A DNA stretch of 64,000 bases. Source: Nonomuraea coxensis DSM 45129. Lineage in GTDB: Bacteria > Actinomycetota > Actinomycetes > Streptosporangiales > Streptosporangiaceae. Both the position numbers and the translations under genes were made by a program. Shown piece by piece: positions 47,854-56,240 of the stretch; position 1 is the first letter of the stretch; each line of letters opens with the position of its first letter. The notes under the pieces are model-generated. The model saw nothing but the letters and a program-made list of their open reading frames with translations, did not search any database and was not told where the DNA came from. Location of the stretch: positions 5,820,001 to 5,884,000 of the forward strand of contig NZ_CP068985.1 in NCBI RefSeq assembly GCF_019397265.1, in the 5' to 3' direction.

Positions 47854-50409
47854 TCAGGAGCTGCGGAGCTGGGCGCCGACGCGGTCGGCGGCCAGCGCCA
47901 CCGCGGCGTCCCTGGCCGCCGTCGTCTCCTCGACCGTCAGCGTCCGGTCCGGCGCCCGGAAGCGCATCGTGTACGCGAGCGACTTGTTGCCCTCGCCCAC
48001 CTGCTCCCCGGCGTAGACGTCGAACAGCCGGATCGACTCCAGCAGTTCCCCGGCGCCGTCGCGCAGCGCCGCCTCGACGTCGGCCACCGGCGTGAAGTCG
48101 GGCACGATCAGCGCGACGTCCTGCGTGGCGACCGGGTAGGCCGACACCGCGGGCGTCTGCACCGGCCCCGGCATGGCCTGCTCCAGCCGGGTCAGCTCCA
48201 GCTCCATGGCCGCGGTGCGCGGCGGCAGCCCGTACGCCTCGACGACCCGCGGGTGCAGCTCGCCGGCGTGTCCCACGAGCGTGTCGCCGACGTAGAGCGC
48301 GGCGCACCGGCCGGGGTGCCACGGCTCGTGCTGGTCGGCGCTGATGGACAGCTCCAGCCGGGCCTCCTCGGCCACCAGCCGCGCGGCCTGCACGGCGTCG
48401 GCCCAGGACGCCTGGCGTCCGCCGCCCCACCAGCCGGAGCGCTCGAACTCGCCGGCCAGCACCACCGCGACCCGCACCGGCTGGTCGGGCAGCGCCGCCT
48501 CGATCGAGGCCAGTTCCTCAGGCGTGGGCCGCCGCTCGACGCCGAGCACCGGCGCGGCCTCGGGCGCGTTGGGCCGCGGCCGGTAGACCGGCCCAGTCTC
48601 GAACAGCGCCACGTCGGCGAAGCCGCGCCCGACGTTGCGGACCAGGGTCTTCAGCAGCCCCGGCAGCAGCGTGGTGCGCATCAGCGGCTCGTCCTCCGAC
48701 AGCGGGTTGGCCAGCCGTACGGCCGCGCGCCGCGCGTCCTCCGCCGGCAGCAGCAGCCGGTCGAAGTCGTCGGGGCTGATGAACGGGTAGCTCAGCACCT
48801 CGACGTAGCCGCCCTCGGCCAGCGCCCGCCCGGCCCGCCGGCGCAGCCGCTGCCCCTCGGTGAGCCCGGCTCCCGCGGGGGCGCTGGGCAGCACCGACGG
48901 CAGGCTCTCGTAGCCCTCCAGCCTAATGACCTCTTCGGCCAGGTCGTTGGGGTCGGTGAGGTCGGGCCGCCAGGACGGCGGGGTGACGGTGATCATGTCC
49001 TCGCCGGTGATGGCCAGCCTGGCCGCCAGCGCGCCGCCGGTCACGACGCCGGTCGGCGCGACGCCGCCCTTGCGCACCGCCGGGTCGTCGCCCTCGGCGA
49101 CGGCGCAGCCGACCTGCCGCAGCCGGGCGATCACGGTGTCCTTGGAGTAGGGGACGCCGGCGACCCGGCCCGGGTAGCTCGCGGGGATCGCGATGCGCGC
49201 GGGCGTGACCTCGACCTCGGCGTGCGTGACCCCGGGCCTGACCTCGGCGCCGCCCAGCTCGGCCAGCATGCGCACGGCCTTCCAGGACGCGACCAGCGGC
49301 AGCTCGCGGTCGACGCCGCGTTCGAACCGCTTGGACGCCTCCGACACGAGCCCGTGCCGCCGCGACTCGCGGGAGATGCCGGTGGCGGAGAAGTGGGCGG
49401 CCTCGATGACGATGTCGGTCGAGCCCTCGGAGATCTCGGTCTCCAGCCCGCCCATGGTGCCCGCCATCGAGATCGGGCCGGACCGGTCGGTGATGAGGAT
49501 GTCGTCGGGGTCGAGCTCGCGTACGACGTGGTCGAGGGTCTCCAGCCGCTCGCCCGGCCGGGCCCGGCGTACGACGATCTCGCCCTGCAGCCTGGCCCGG
49601 TCGAAGGCGTGCAGCGGCTGCCCGAGCTCCAGCATCAGGTAGTTGGTGACGTCGACGGCCAGCGACACCGGCCGCATGCCGGCGCGCGACAGCCGGGTGC
49701 GCATCCACAGCGGGCTCGTGGCGGCCGGGTCGAACCCGGTCACCTCGCGCAGCACGAACCGGTCGCAGGCGGTCGGGTCGGCGATCGAGGCCGGCCACGA
49801 CGGCTCGCCCGTGGCGGGCACCTCGACGTCGGCGGGGTCGCGGAAGGCCACCCCGAACGCGGTGGCCGCCTCGCGCGCCACGCCGCGGATCGACAGCGCG
49901 TAGCCGATGTCGGGGGTGATCTCCAGCTCGATCACGTCGTCGCGCAGGCCGAGCAGCTCGACCACGTCGGCGCCGACCGGCGTGTCGGGCGGCAGCACCA
50001 TGATGCCGCCGTGCTCGTCGCTCAGCCCGAGCTCGCGCTCGGAGCAGATCATGCCCTCGGACATGCGCCCGTACGTCTTGCGCGCCCCGACCTCGAACCC
50101 ACCGGGCAGCACCCCGCCGGGCAGGACGACGGGCACGCGGTCGCCGGCGGCGAAGTTGGTGGCGCCGCAGACGATCTCGCGCGGCGTCGCCTCCCCCACC
50201 TCGACCCGGCAGTGCCTGATCGGCTTCTTGAACCCGGTCAGCTCCTCGATCTCCAGCACCTCGCCGACGACGACGTTCTTGACGTCGTGGCCGTGGGAGG
50301 TGATGGCCTCGAGCTTGAGCCCGGCCGCGGTGAGCTTGTCGGCCACCTCGTGAGCGGTGACCGCCGGGAGATCGACATACTCCCGCAGCCAGGAGAGCGG
50401 GACCTTCAT
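47854..50409 (-). CDS. pheT: Phenylalanine--tRNA ligase, beta subunit
   Basis: An 851-residue subunit of the (alpha-beta)2 PheRS. The N-terminus MKVPLSWLREYVDLP is followed by an EMAP-like tRNA-binding domain (HGHDVKNVVVGEVLEIEEL), the B3/B4 editing region with RFERGVDRELP, B5 domains, and a C-terminal FDX-ACB anticodon-binding domain ending FRAPDRTLTVEETTAARD. Length is normal. ATG 50409 shares one base with the pheS stop (TGATG), so the subunits are translated in step. Confidence 0.97.
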   Translation of the reverse strand: MKVPLSWLREYVDLPAVTAHEVADKLTAAGLKLEAITSHGHDVKNVVVGEVLEIEELTGFKKPIRHCRVEVGEATPREIVCGATNFAAGDRVPVVLPGGVLPGGFEVGARKTYGRMSEGMICSERELGLSDEHGGIMVLPPDTPVGADVVELLGLRDDVIELEITPDIGYALSIRGVAREAATAFGVAFRDPADVEVPATGEPSWPASIADPTACDRFVLREVTGFDPAATSPLWMRTRLSRAGMRPVSLAVDVTNYLMLELGQPLHAFDRARLQGEIVVRRARPGERLETLDHVVRELDPDDILITDRSGPISMAGTMGGLETEISEGSTDIVIEAAHFSATGISRESRRHGLVSEASKRFERGVDRELPLVASWKAVRMLAELGGAEVRPGVTHAEVEVTPARIAIPASYPGRVAGVPYSKDTVIARLRQVGCAVAEGDDPAVRKGGVAPTGVVTGGALAARLAITGEDMITVTPPSWRPDLTDPNDLAEEVIRLEGYESLPSVLPSAPAGAGLTEGQRLRRRAGRALAEGGYVEVLSYPFISPDDFDRLLLPAEDARRAAVRLANPLSEDEPLMRTTLLPGLLKTLVRNVGRGFADVALFETGPVYRPRPNAPEAAPVLGVERRPTPEELASIEAALPDQPVRVAVVLAGEFERSGWWGGGRQASWADAVQAARLVAEEARLELSISADQHEPWHPGRCAALYVGDTLVGHAGELHPRVVEAYGLPPRTAAMELELTRLEQAMPGPVQTPAVSAYPVATQDVALIVPDFTPVADVEAALRDGAGELLESIRLFDVYAGEQVGEGNKSLAYTMRFRAPDRTLTVEETTAARDAAVALAADRVGAQLRSS

Positions 50410-51506
50410 CAGATCTCCATTCCGAACGGGAGCGTGAAGCGCACGTCTCCTTCGACCATGTCACGCATGTCCTCGGCGTTGTGCCGGAACATCAGGGTCC
50501 GCTCGATGCCCATGCCGAAGGCGAACCCGGAGTAACGCGAGGGGTCGACGCCGCAGGCGACCAGCACCCGCGGGTTGACCATGCCGCAGCCGCCCCACTC
50601 GATCCAGCCCTCCGACTTGCAGGTGCGGCAGGGCGGGTTGCCGGGGACGGCCGAGGCGCCGCGGCAGACGAAGCACTTGAGGTCCATCTCGGCGGACGGC
50701 TCGGTGAACGGGAAGTAGTTGGGCCGGAACCGGGTGGTGATGCCCTTGCCGAACATGACCTCGGCGAACCGGTCGAGCGTGCCCTTGAGGTGGGCCATGG
50801 TCAGGCCCTCGTCCACGGCGAGGCCCTCCGTCTGGTGGAAGACCGGGGTGTGGGTGGCGTCGAGCTCGTCGGTGCGGAACGTCTTGCCCGGCGAGATGAC
50901 GTAGACCGGCAGCTCGCGCTGGAGCAGCGCGCGGATCTGCACCGGCGAGGTCTGCGTGCGCAGCACCATGCCGGAGCCGGTGGAGCCGACGAAGAACGTG
51001 TCGTGGTCGGAGCGGGCCGGATGGTCCTGGGCGATGTTGAGCGCGTCGAAGTTGAACCATTCGCCTTCGAGCTCGGGCCCCTCTGCCACCTCGTAGCCCA
51101 TGGCGACGAAGGCGTCGGCGATGCGCTCCTGCAGCGTGGTGAGCGGGTGGCGGGCGCCGCGCGGCCGGCGGTCCCACGGCAGGGTAACGTCGACGGTCTC
51201 CTCGACGAGCACCCGCGCGTCGCGCTCGGCCTCCAGCTCGGCCTGGCGCGCGGCCAGCGCCTCGTTGATCGCTCGGCGTGCGCCGCCGACGCGCTTGCCC
51301 GCCTCGGCGCGGGCGGCCGGCGGCAGCGCGCCGATCTCGCGGTTGGCCAGGGCGATGGGCGAGCGGTCGCCCGCGTGCGCCAGCCTGGCCTGCTTGAGTG
51401 CGTCGAGGCTGTCGGCCGCCTTGATCGCCGCGAGGGCGTCGGCCTCCATGCGGGACACCTCGTCGGCATGCAACGGTGTCACCTCGACGGGGTCGTAGTC
51501 AGACAA
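50409..51506 (-). CDS. pheS: Phenylalanine--tRNA ligase, alpha subunit
   Basis: A 365-residue catalytic subunit and class II synthetase. Motif 2 region FHQTEGLAVDEGLTMAHLKG and motif 3 GFAFGMGIERTLMFRH are intact. A cysteine cluster in CFVCRG, CRTCKSEGW and GCG is typical of the actinobacterial form. The start is TTG 51506 with GGAG 7 bases upstream, which gives the family N-terminus SDYDPVEVTPL. The orphan histidine kinase gene ends 84 bases upstream, with a hairpin between. No T-box leader is seen. Confidence 0.96.
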   Translation of the reverse strand: MSDYDPVEVTPLHADEVSRMEADALAAIKAADSLDALKQARLAHAGDRSPIALANREIGALPPAARAEAGKRVGGARRAINEALAARQAELEAERDARVLVEETVDVTLPWDRRPRGARHPLTTLQERIADAFVAMGYEVAEGPELEGEWFNFDALNIAQDHPARSDHDTFFVGSTGSGMVLRTQTSPVQIRALLQRELPVYVISPGKTFRTDELDATHTPVFHQTEGLAVDEGLTMAHLKGTLDRFAEVMFGKGITTRFRPNYFPFTEPSAEMDLKCFVCRGASAVPGNPPCRTCKSEGWIEWGGCGMVNPRVLVACGVDPSRYSGFAFGMGIERTLMFRHNAEDMRDMVEGDVRFTLPFGMEI

Positions 51507-51549
51507 GAGTGAGCTCCGTATCCAGGGCTTGAGCGGAAAAGAGTCTAGT

Positions 51550-51569
51550 GGGGCCGGCCCACCGGCCCC
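51550..51569 (-). terminator. Hairpin between histidine kinase gene and pheS
   Basis: GGGGCCGG and CCGGCCCC form an 8-base perfect stem with a 4-base loop, 21 bases after the kinase stop on the minus strand. It may end the upstream transcript so that pheST is driven by its own promoter just below it. Confidence 0.45.
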
Positions 51570-51590
51570 GAATCCCGCTTGCCGGGCCGG

Positions 51591-52685
51591 TCAGGCGGAC
51601 GTCGCGAAATCGGGGGTGCCGGTGGGCACGGTAAATCGGAACTCCGCCCCGCCCTCGGGCGCCCGCTGCACGGTGATCGTGCCGCCGTGCGCCTCGACCA
51701 GGCCCTTCACGATGAACAGGCCGAGCCCGGTGCCGCCGCGGCGGCGGCTGTTGCCGCCCCGCCAGAACTGCCGGAAGACGCGCGGGGCCAGCTCAGGCTC
51801 GATGCCCTCGCCCTCATCGCGGACCGACACGGCAACTCCCCATCCGACGGACTCGATCTCCATTGTCACGGTGCCGCGGCCATGGCGCAGCGCGTTTTCC
51901 ACCAGGTTACTCAGAATCTGGTCAACTTTGTCCTGGTCGAGCCAGGTCTCGGGCAGGTCGTCGTGGACGACGAGCCGGAACCGGTCCTCGGGCTCGCCCG
52001 CCGCGACCCGCCCGGCGACGATCCGGCGGGCGCGGGCCGGCAGGTCGACGACCTGGCGGCGCACCTCCAGCCGCCCGGACTCGATGCGGGAGACGTCGAG
52101 CAGCTCGGTGATGAGCCGGGTGACGCGGTCGGCGTCGTTGTTGACCGTCTCCAGCATGACGAGCTTCTGCTCTTCGGTGAAGCGGCTCCACTTGGACAGC
52201 AGGGTCGCGGTGAAGCCCTTGACGCTGGTCAGCGGCGAGCGCAGCTCGTGGGCGACGGTCGAGACCAGGTCGGCCCGGCTGCGCTCCAGCCGGGCGCGGG
52301 CGCCGCCGTCGCGCAGGGTGATCGCGACGCGCTCGACCTCGCCGCCGCGCTCGGGCTCGCGGACCAGCCGGGCGGCGACGTAGAGCTCCTGCCCGCCGGG
52401 CAGGTGCAGCGGCCGCTCCGGCACCCGGACGCGGCTGCGCAGCCCGCCCTCGGGGTCGAGCGCCTTCCACCAGTCGCGCCCGTCGTGGTCGCGGAAGGGG
52501 AAGACGTCGCTCATGTGGCGGCCGACCGCGCGCTCCATGCGGACGCCGGTGAGCCGGGCGGCGGCGCGGTTGACGGCCAGCACCCGCCCATATCGGTCGG
52601 CCACGACGAGGCCGTCAGGAAGGTCGTCGATGGCTATCGTGCACGCGGCGGCCACTACTTGCCCGTCGGTTTCTGCGCCGTGCAC
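51591..52685 (-). CDS. PAS-domain sensor histidine kinase (orphan)
   Basis: A 364-residue soluble kinase with no membrane helix. An N-terminal PAS domain (about 15-125; LPDGLVVADRYGRVLAVNRAAARLTG) precedes a HisKA domain with H146 in VAHELRSPLTSVKGF. The ATPase domain has an N box (SNLVENALRHG), G1 (RDEGEGIEPE) and G2 (GGTGLGLFIV). GTG 52685 is set by GGAGGAGG 7 bases upstream; longer frames lack a ribosome site. No response regulator is encoded beside it. It lies between the rRNA methyltransferase and pheS, inside the translation block. Confidence 0.9.
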   Translation of the reverse strand: MHGAETDGQVVAAACTIAIDDLPDGLVVADRYGRVLAVNRAAARLTGVRMERAVGRHMSDVFPFRDHDGRDWWKALDPEGGLRSRVRVPERPLHLPGGQELYVAARLVREPERGGEVERVAITLRDGGARARLERSRADLVSTVAHELRSPLTSVKGFTATLLSKWSRFTEEQKLVMLETVNNDADRVTRLITELLDVSRIESGRLEVRRQVVDLPARARRIVAGRVAAGEPEDRFRLVVHDDLPETWLDQDKVDQILSNLVENALRHGRGTVTMEIESVGWGVAVSVRDEGEGIEPELAPRVFRQFWRGGNSRRRGGTGLGLFIVKGLVEAHGGTITVQRAPEGGAEFRFTVPTGTPDFATSA

Positions 52686-52735
52686 GACCTCGCCTCCTCC
52701 GCCTACAACGCCGACAATAGCGGGTTTCCGGCCGC

Positions 52736-53539
52736 CTAGGGCACTCGCTGAGCCCTGGCGGAGGAGTAAAGGCATACCGCCGCGGCGGTGGCCAGGTTGA
52801 GACTTTCAGCCTGTCCGTAGATGGGCACTCTGACCACATCATCCGCTTCGGCGCGTATCTCCTCCGGCAGTCCCCAGGCCTCGTTGCCGAAGATCCACGC
52901 GGTGGGACCCGACAGATCGACGTCGTCGAGCGTGTGCTTGCCCGCGCCGTCGGCCGCCAGCACGCGCAAGCCTCGCTCCTTGAGTTGACGCACGGAGGGG
53001 CTCACCGGTGCACCGATGACGACGGGCAGATGAAAAAGACTTCCGGCGCTGGCGCGTACGCACTTGCCGTTGTACGGGTCCACGGAGGCGTCGGTGAACA
53101 CGACCGCGTCCGCCCCGGCGGCGTCGGCCGCCCGCATGACGGTGCCGGCGTTGCCCGGGTCGCGTACGTGGGCGAGCACGGCGACCAGCCGCGGCGTGCC
53201 CTCCAGCGCCCGCTCCAGCGGCACGTGCACGAGCCGGCAGACCGCGACCAGGCCCTGCGGGGTGACGGTCTGGGTGAGTTCGGCCATGACCTCGCCGCTG
53301 GCCCGGTGCACCGGCACGCCCTGGAGGGTGGCCTCGGTGATCAGCTCGGCGTGGCGCAGCTCGGCCTCCGCCGTGGTGAACAGCTCCAGGGTGACGTCCG
53401 CCAGCCGCAGCGCCTCGCGCACCGCCTGGGGCCCTTCGGCCAGGAACTTGCGGTCCTGGTCGCGGAAGGCGCGCTTGGTGAGCCGCCTGGCGGCCTTCAC
53501 CCGCGGCGACTTCACGTTGGTCAGCTCGGACCCGGCCAT
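52736..53539 (-). CDS. TrmH/SpoU family RNA 2'-O-methyltransferase
   Basis: A 267-residue SPOUT methyltransferase that would methylate a ribose in rRNA or tRNA with SAM. The N-terminal substrate-binding region (FLAEGPQAVREALR) is followed by the knotted catalytic core with VRDPGNAGTVMRAADAAGADAVVF, IFGNEAWGLPEEI and ESLNLATAAAVCLY, the three SPOUT motifs. In M. tuberculosis the equivalent position after rplT is held by tsnR, so an rRNA target is likely. It follows the rplT terminator and precedes the kinase by 50 bases. Confidence 0.9.
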   Translation of the reverse strand: MAGSELTNVKSPRVKAARRLTKRAFRDQDRKFLAEGPQAVREALRLADVTLELFTTAEAELRHAELITEATLQGVPVHRASGEVMAELTQTVTPQGLVAVCRLVHVPLERALEGTPRLVAVLAHVRDPGNAGTVMRAADAAGADAVVFTDASVDPYNGKCVRASAGSLFHLPVVIGAPVSPSVRQLKERGLRVLAADGAGKHTLDDVDLSGPTAWIFGNEAWGLPEEIRAEADDVVRVPIYGQAESLNLATAAAVCLYSSARAQRVP

Positions 53540-53594
53540 GCGTCTCCCCCTGGGTCGTCCACGTTCACGTACGGCGGTGGTGCGGATACAGCAA

Positions 53595-53620
53595 AGGGCC
53601 CACCGTCAACGGTGGGCCCT
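53595..53620 (-). terminator. Terminator after rplT
   Basis: AGGGCCCACCG and CGGTGGGCCCT form an 11-base stem around a 4-base loop, 12 bases past the rplT stop on the minus strand, followed by TTGCTGT. It likely ends most infC-rpmI-rplT transcripts. Confidence 0.75.
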
Positions 53621-53632
53621 CGTCAAAAGTGT

Positions 53633-54016
53633 TCAGCTCGCGGCCGGCGCGTTCACGTTCGCCGGCAGCGCCTTCTTGGCGGCCTCGACGAGCGTGGCGA
53701 AAGTCTGGCCGTCGTTCACCGCCAGGTCGGCGAGGATCTTACGGTCGACCTCGATGCCGGCCAGGCGCAGGCCCTGGATCAGGCGGTTGTACGTCATGCC
53801 GTTCTGCCTAGCCGCGGCGTTGATCCGCTGGATCCACAGGCGGCGGAAAGCGCCCTTGCGGTCCTTGCGGTCACGGTAGGCGTAGGTCATCGAGTGGAGC
53901 ATCTGCTCCTTGGCCTTGCGGTACAGCCTCGACCGCTGGCCACGGTAGCCGCTGGCCCTCTCGAGGACGACCCTGCGCTTCTTCTTGGCGTTGAGCGCCC
54001 GCTTCACGCGTGCCAT
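53633..54016 (-). CDS. rplT: 50S ribosomal protein L20
   Basis: A 127-residue ribosomal protein that binds 23S rRNA early in large-subunit assembly. The basic N-terminus ARVKRALNAKKKRRVVLERA and YRDRKDRKGAFRRLWIQRINAAAR are diagnostic. It is third in the infC-rpmI-rplT operon, 24 bases after rpmI. In E. coli and Bacillus L20 feeds back on this operon; whether it does so here is unknown. Confidence 0.97.
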   Translation of the reverse strand: MARVKRALNAKKKRRVVLERASGYRGQRSRLYRKAKEQMLHSMTYAYRDRKDRKGAFRRLWIQRINAAARQNGMTYNRLIQGLRLAGIEVDRKILADLAVNDGQTFATLVEAAKKALPANVNAPAAS

Positions 54017-54040
54017 GTTTTTTCTCCCCGGGGAATCGCG

Positions 54041-54235
54041 CTACTTGGCGAGAAGCTTCTTGATCTTCTTGGTGTCGGCGTCGGAAAGGACGACCTCGTT
54101 CTTGAGACGGCGCGTCAGCGTGGACGACTTCCACTCGTTGTAGTGCGCGCGGTTGGCACGGCGACGCTTGATCTTGCCGGAACCGGTCAACCGGAACCGC
54201 TTCTTCGCACCACTGTGCGTCTTCATCTTCGGCAT
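54041..54235 (-). CDS. rpmI: 50S ribosomal protein L35
   Basis: A 64-residue protein, MPKMKTHSGAKKRFRLTGSG at the start, matching L35 in length and sequence throughout. GAGGAGA precedes ATG 54235. It lies between infC (126 bases upstream) and rplT. The 126-base gap after infC shows no strong terminator. Confidence 0.97.
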   Translation of the reverse strand: MPKMKTHSGAKKRFRLTGSGKIKRRRANRAHYNEWKSSTLTRRLKNEVVLSDADTKKIKKLLAK

Positions 54236-54361
54236 GTCGCCGTCTCTCCTCGTTTCGGTCGTGCCGGTAGCCGGGCCGGTGGTCGGCCGACCCGGTCACG
54301 GCGTCTTTCGTCTGCCGGCGGCTGGCTCGGGGCGCTCTGTAAGGCTAACCCCTGCCGGAGA

Positions 54362-54949
54362 TCACGCTTCCCCTGGGGAATCGTCCTCGCCGTCACGCTG
54401 TGCCTTGGCCGCTGCCTTCTCGGCCTTGGCCTCGGCCTTCTTCTTGTGCGGACCGATCACCATGATCATGTTACGGCCGTCCTGCTTGGCGTGGGACTCC
54501 ACGAAGCCGAGCTCCTGGACGTCGTCCGCCAGCCTCTGCAGCAGCCGGAACCCGAGCTCCGGCCGGGACTGCTCGCGTCCGCGGAACATGATCGTGACTT
54601 TGACCTTGTCCCCCGCCTTGAGGAACCGCACCACGTGACCCTTCTTGGTCTCGTAGTCGTGCGGGTCGATCTTCGGCCGGAGCTTGATCTCCTTGATGAT
54701 CGTGTGCGCCTGATTCTTGCGCGCCTCGCGCGCCTTCATCGCGGACTCGTACTTGAACTTGCCGTAGTCCATGAGCTTGCACACGGGCGGTCGAGCCGTG
54801 GCCGCGACCTCGACGAGGTCAAGGTCGGCTTCCTGGGCGAGCTTCAGGGCGTCGTGAATCGAGACGATGCCAACCTGCTCGCCGTTCGGGCCCACGAGGC
54901 GGACCTCGGGAACTCGGATACGCTCGTTGATGCGGGGCTCAGTGCTGAT
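54362..54949 (-). CDS. infC: Translation initiation factor IF-3
   Basis: A 195-residue factor that keeps 30S subunits free and checks start codons. The N domain (ISTEPRINERIRVPEVRLVG to about residue 75), the lysine-rich linker and the C domain (IKEIKLRPKIDPHDYETK, VTIMFRGREQSRPELG) are complete, with an acidic/basic tail. The start is ATC 54949: AGGAGG (54959-54954) sits 4 bases upstream and no ATG, GTG or TTG is near. Rare ATT/ATC starts let IF-3 repress its own synthesis. A GTG at 55117 in the same frame lies upstream of the leader hairpin and is unlikely. Confidence 0.93.
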   Translation of the reverse strand: MSTEPRINERIRVPEVRLVGPNGEQVGIVSIHDALKLAQEADLDLVEVAATARPPVCKLMDYGKFKYESAMKAREARKNQAHTIIKEIKLRPKIDPHDYETKKGHVVRFLKAGDKVKVTIMFRGREQSRPELGFRLLQRLADDVQELGFVESHAKQDGRNMIMVIGPHKKKAEAKAEKAAAKAQRDGEDDSPGEA

Positions 54950-55017
54950 GGGGCCTCCTAGGTTTGCGATCCCTACGTGCTCGTCGTGCCCAAGGCCCTT
55001 CGCATTACCCCTAACGC

Positions 55018-55047
55018 GAAAAGCCCCGCACGTCGCGCATGCGGGGC
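55018..55047 (-). promoter_or_regulatory. Intrinsic-terminator hairpin in the infC leader (attenuator candidate)
   Basis: On the minus strand GCCCCGCA (55047-55040), a 9-base loop and TGCGGGGC (55030-55023) are followed at once by five T residues (55022-55018). This is a textbook intrinsic terminator, rare in this genome type, lying inside the leader about 70 bases before the infC start. It implies conditional termination ahead of the infC operon. Confidence 0.7.
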
Positions 55048-55190
55048 CACTGAGCTCTACGGCTTTCGTGGCCTCGAGCTCCCCGGAGTAGTCCGGCGTG
55101 ATCCTGGACCCGGCCACCTTTCGGCGACTCAGGTGGGAGGGAGACCTCCGCTTGCGCGTCCAGCAAACATGCCGGACCGATCAGAGAGCT

Positions 55191-55220
55191 ACATTACCAC
55201 AACCACGGAGCTCGCTCGAA
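55191..55220 (-). promoter_or_regulatory. Probable infC operon promoter
   Basis: On the minus strand there is a -35-like TTCGAG (55220-55215), an 18-base spacer and a -10 box TAATGT (55196-55191). Transcription would start near 55184, giving a leader of about 235 bases before infC. The leader contains GGAGG-TCT-CCCTCC, a possible 13-codon frame starting ATG 55170 and ending 55129, and the terminator hairpin. Confidence 0.5.
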
Positions 55221-55263
55221 TCTTCCCGCCGGTCACGAATCTTTCCGCCGCCGTGCGGGAACG

Positions 55264-56118
55264 TCAGGCCCGAGCGGTGGCGCGCCTGCGGATCTCGGCC
55301 TCGCCGGCCGCCCGCATCGCCTCCACCGGCACGTCGGCCCGCCCGGTCATCAGCTCCACCTGCCGCACCGCCTGGTGCAGCAGCATCGCGAAGCCGCCGA
55401 CCACCGTGCCGCCCGCCGCCGCGACGGCCGCGGCCGTCCTCGTCGGCCAGGGTGAGTAGACCACGTCGAACAGCGCGGGCACCCGGGCCAGGCGGTCGGC
55501 GAAGACGTCGGCCGCCCCGCCCGGCAGCGTGGAGACCACCAGGTCGGCTCCGGTGAACACGTCGAGCTTGTCGAGCGTCTCCACGGCCAGCGCCACGCCC
55601 AGCCGCTCGGCCACCTCGGCCGTCCCGGCCGCACGGGCCGGTTCGCGGACCAGGAGGGTGACGGCGTGCAGGCCGAGGGCGCGCAGCGCGGCGAGCGTGG
55701 AGGCCGCCGTCGCGCCCCCGCCCAGCACGACGGCCGAGCGCGGGGCGCGCACGCCCGCCTCCTCCAGCGCGCGCACGATGCCGTGGACGTCGGTGTTGTC
55801 GCCGTGGCGGCGGCCGTCGCTGAAGACCACCGTGTTGGCCCCGCCGACCTCGACGGCGAGCTCGGAGACGGTGTCGAGCAACGGCAGCACGGCCCGCTTG
55901 AGCGGCATCGTCAGCGACAGCCCCGCCCACGCGTCCTCGTCGGCGGAGCCCTGCCCGCGCACCGGGGTCAGCCCGGCCAGCAGCTCGGGCAGGCGGGCCT
56001 CGTCGCACTCGAACGCCTCGTAGCTCCAGCCGGACAGCCCCATCTCGCGGTAGGCGGCCCGGTGCAGGAACGGCGAGAGCGAATGGGCGATGGGCGACCC
56101 CATGACGGCGGCGCGCAT
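55264..56118 (-). CDS. aroE: Shikimate dehydrogenase
   Basis: A 284-residue NADPH-dependent enzyme of aromatic amino-acid synthesis. The shikimate-binding N domain has GSPIAHSLSPFLHRAAY and the catalytic-region segment LSLTMPLKRAVLP, and GDNTDVHGIVRAL is conserved. The Rossmann loop is VVLGGGATAASTLAALRALG. The usual NVTMPxK reads SLTMPLK, with the catalytic lysine kept. ATG 56118 has GAAGGAG upstream. It follows mltG in the alaS-ruvX-mltG-aroE order known from other actinobacteria. Confidence 0.93.
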   Translation of the reverse strand: MRAAVMGSPIAHSLSPFLHRAAYREMGLSGWSYEAFECDEARLPELLAGLTPVRGQGSADEDAWAGLSLTMPLKRAVLPLLDTVSELAVEVGGANTVVFSDGRRHGDNTDVHGIVRALEEAGVRAPRSAVVLGGGATAASTLAALRALGLHAVTLLVREPARAAGTAEVAERLGVALAVETLDKLDVFTGADLVVSTLPGGAADVFADRLARVPALFDVVYSPWPTRTAAAVAAAGGTVVGGFAMLLHQAVRQVELMTGRADVPVEAMRAAGEAEIRRRATARA

Positions 56119-56240
56119 CCGCTGCTCCTTCCCCTCACGAACAGCACGACCCTATCGCGGGCCGCGCGCCTCCCCGTACGACGCCGCCCACCTGCGGGAC
56201 GTCGTCGCAGGTGGGCGGGGTCGGCGGGCGGGAGGCCCGG

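Noticed and set aside
54950..55117. Longer infC start at GTG 55117
   Set aside because: It would translate through the terminator hairpin, lacks a ribosome site, and adds 56 residues not found in IF-3; ATC 54949 has a clear AGGAGG.
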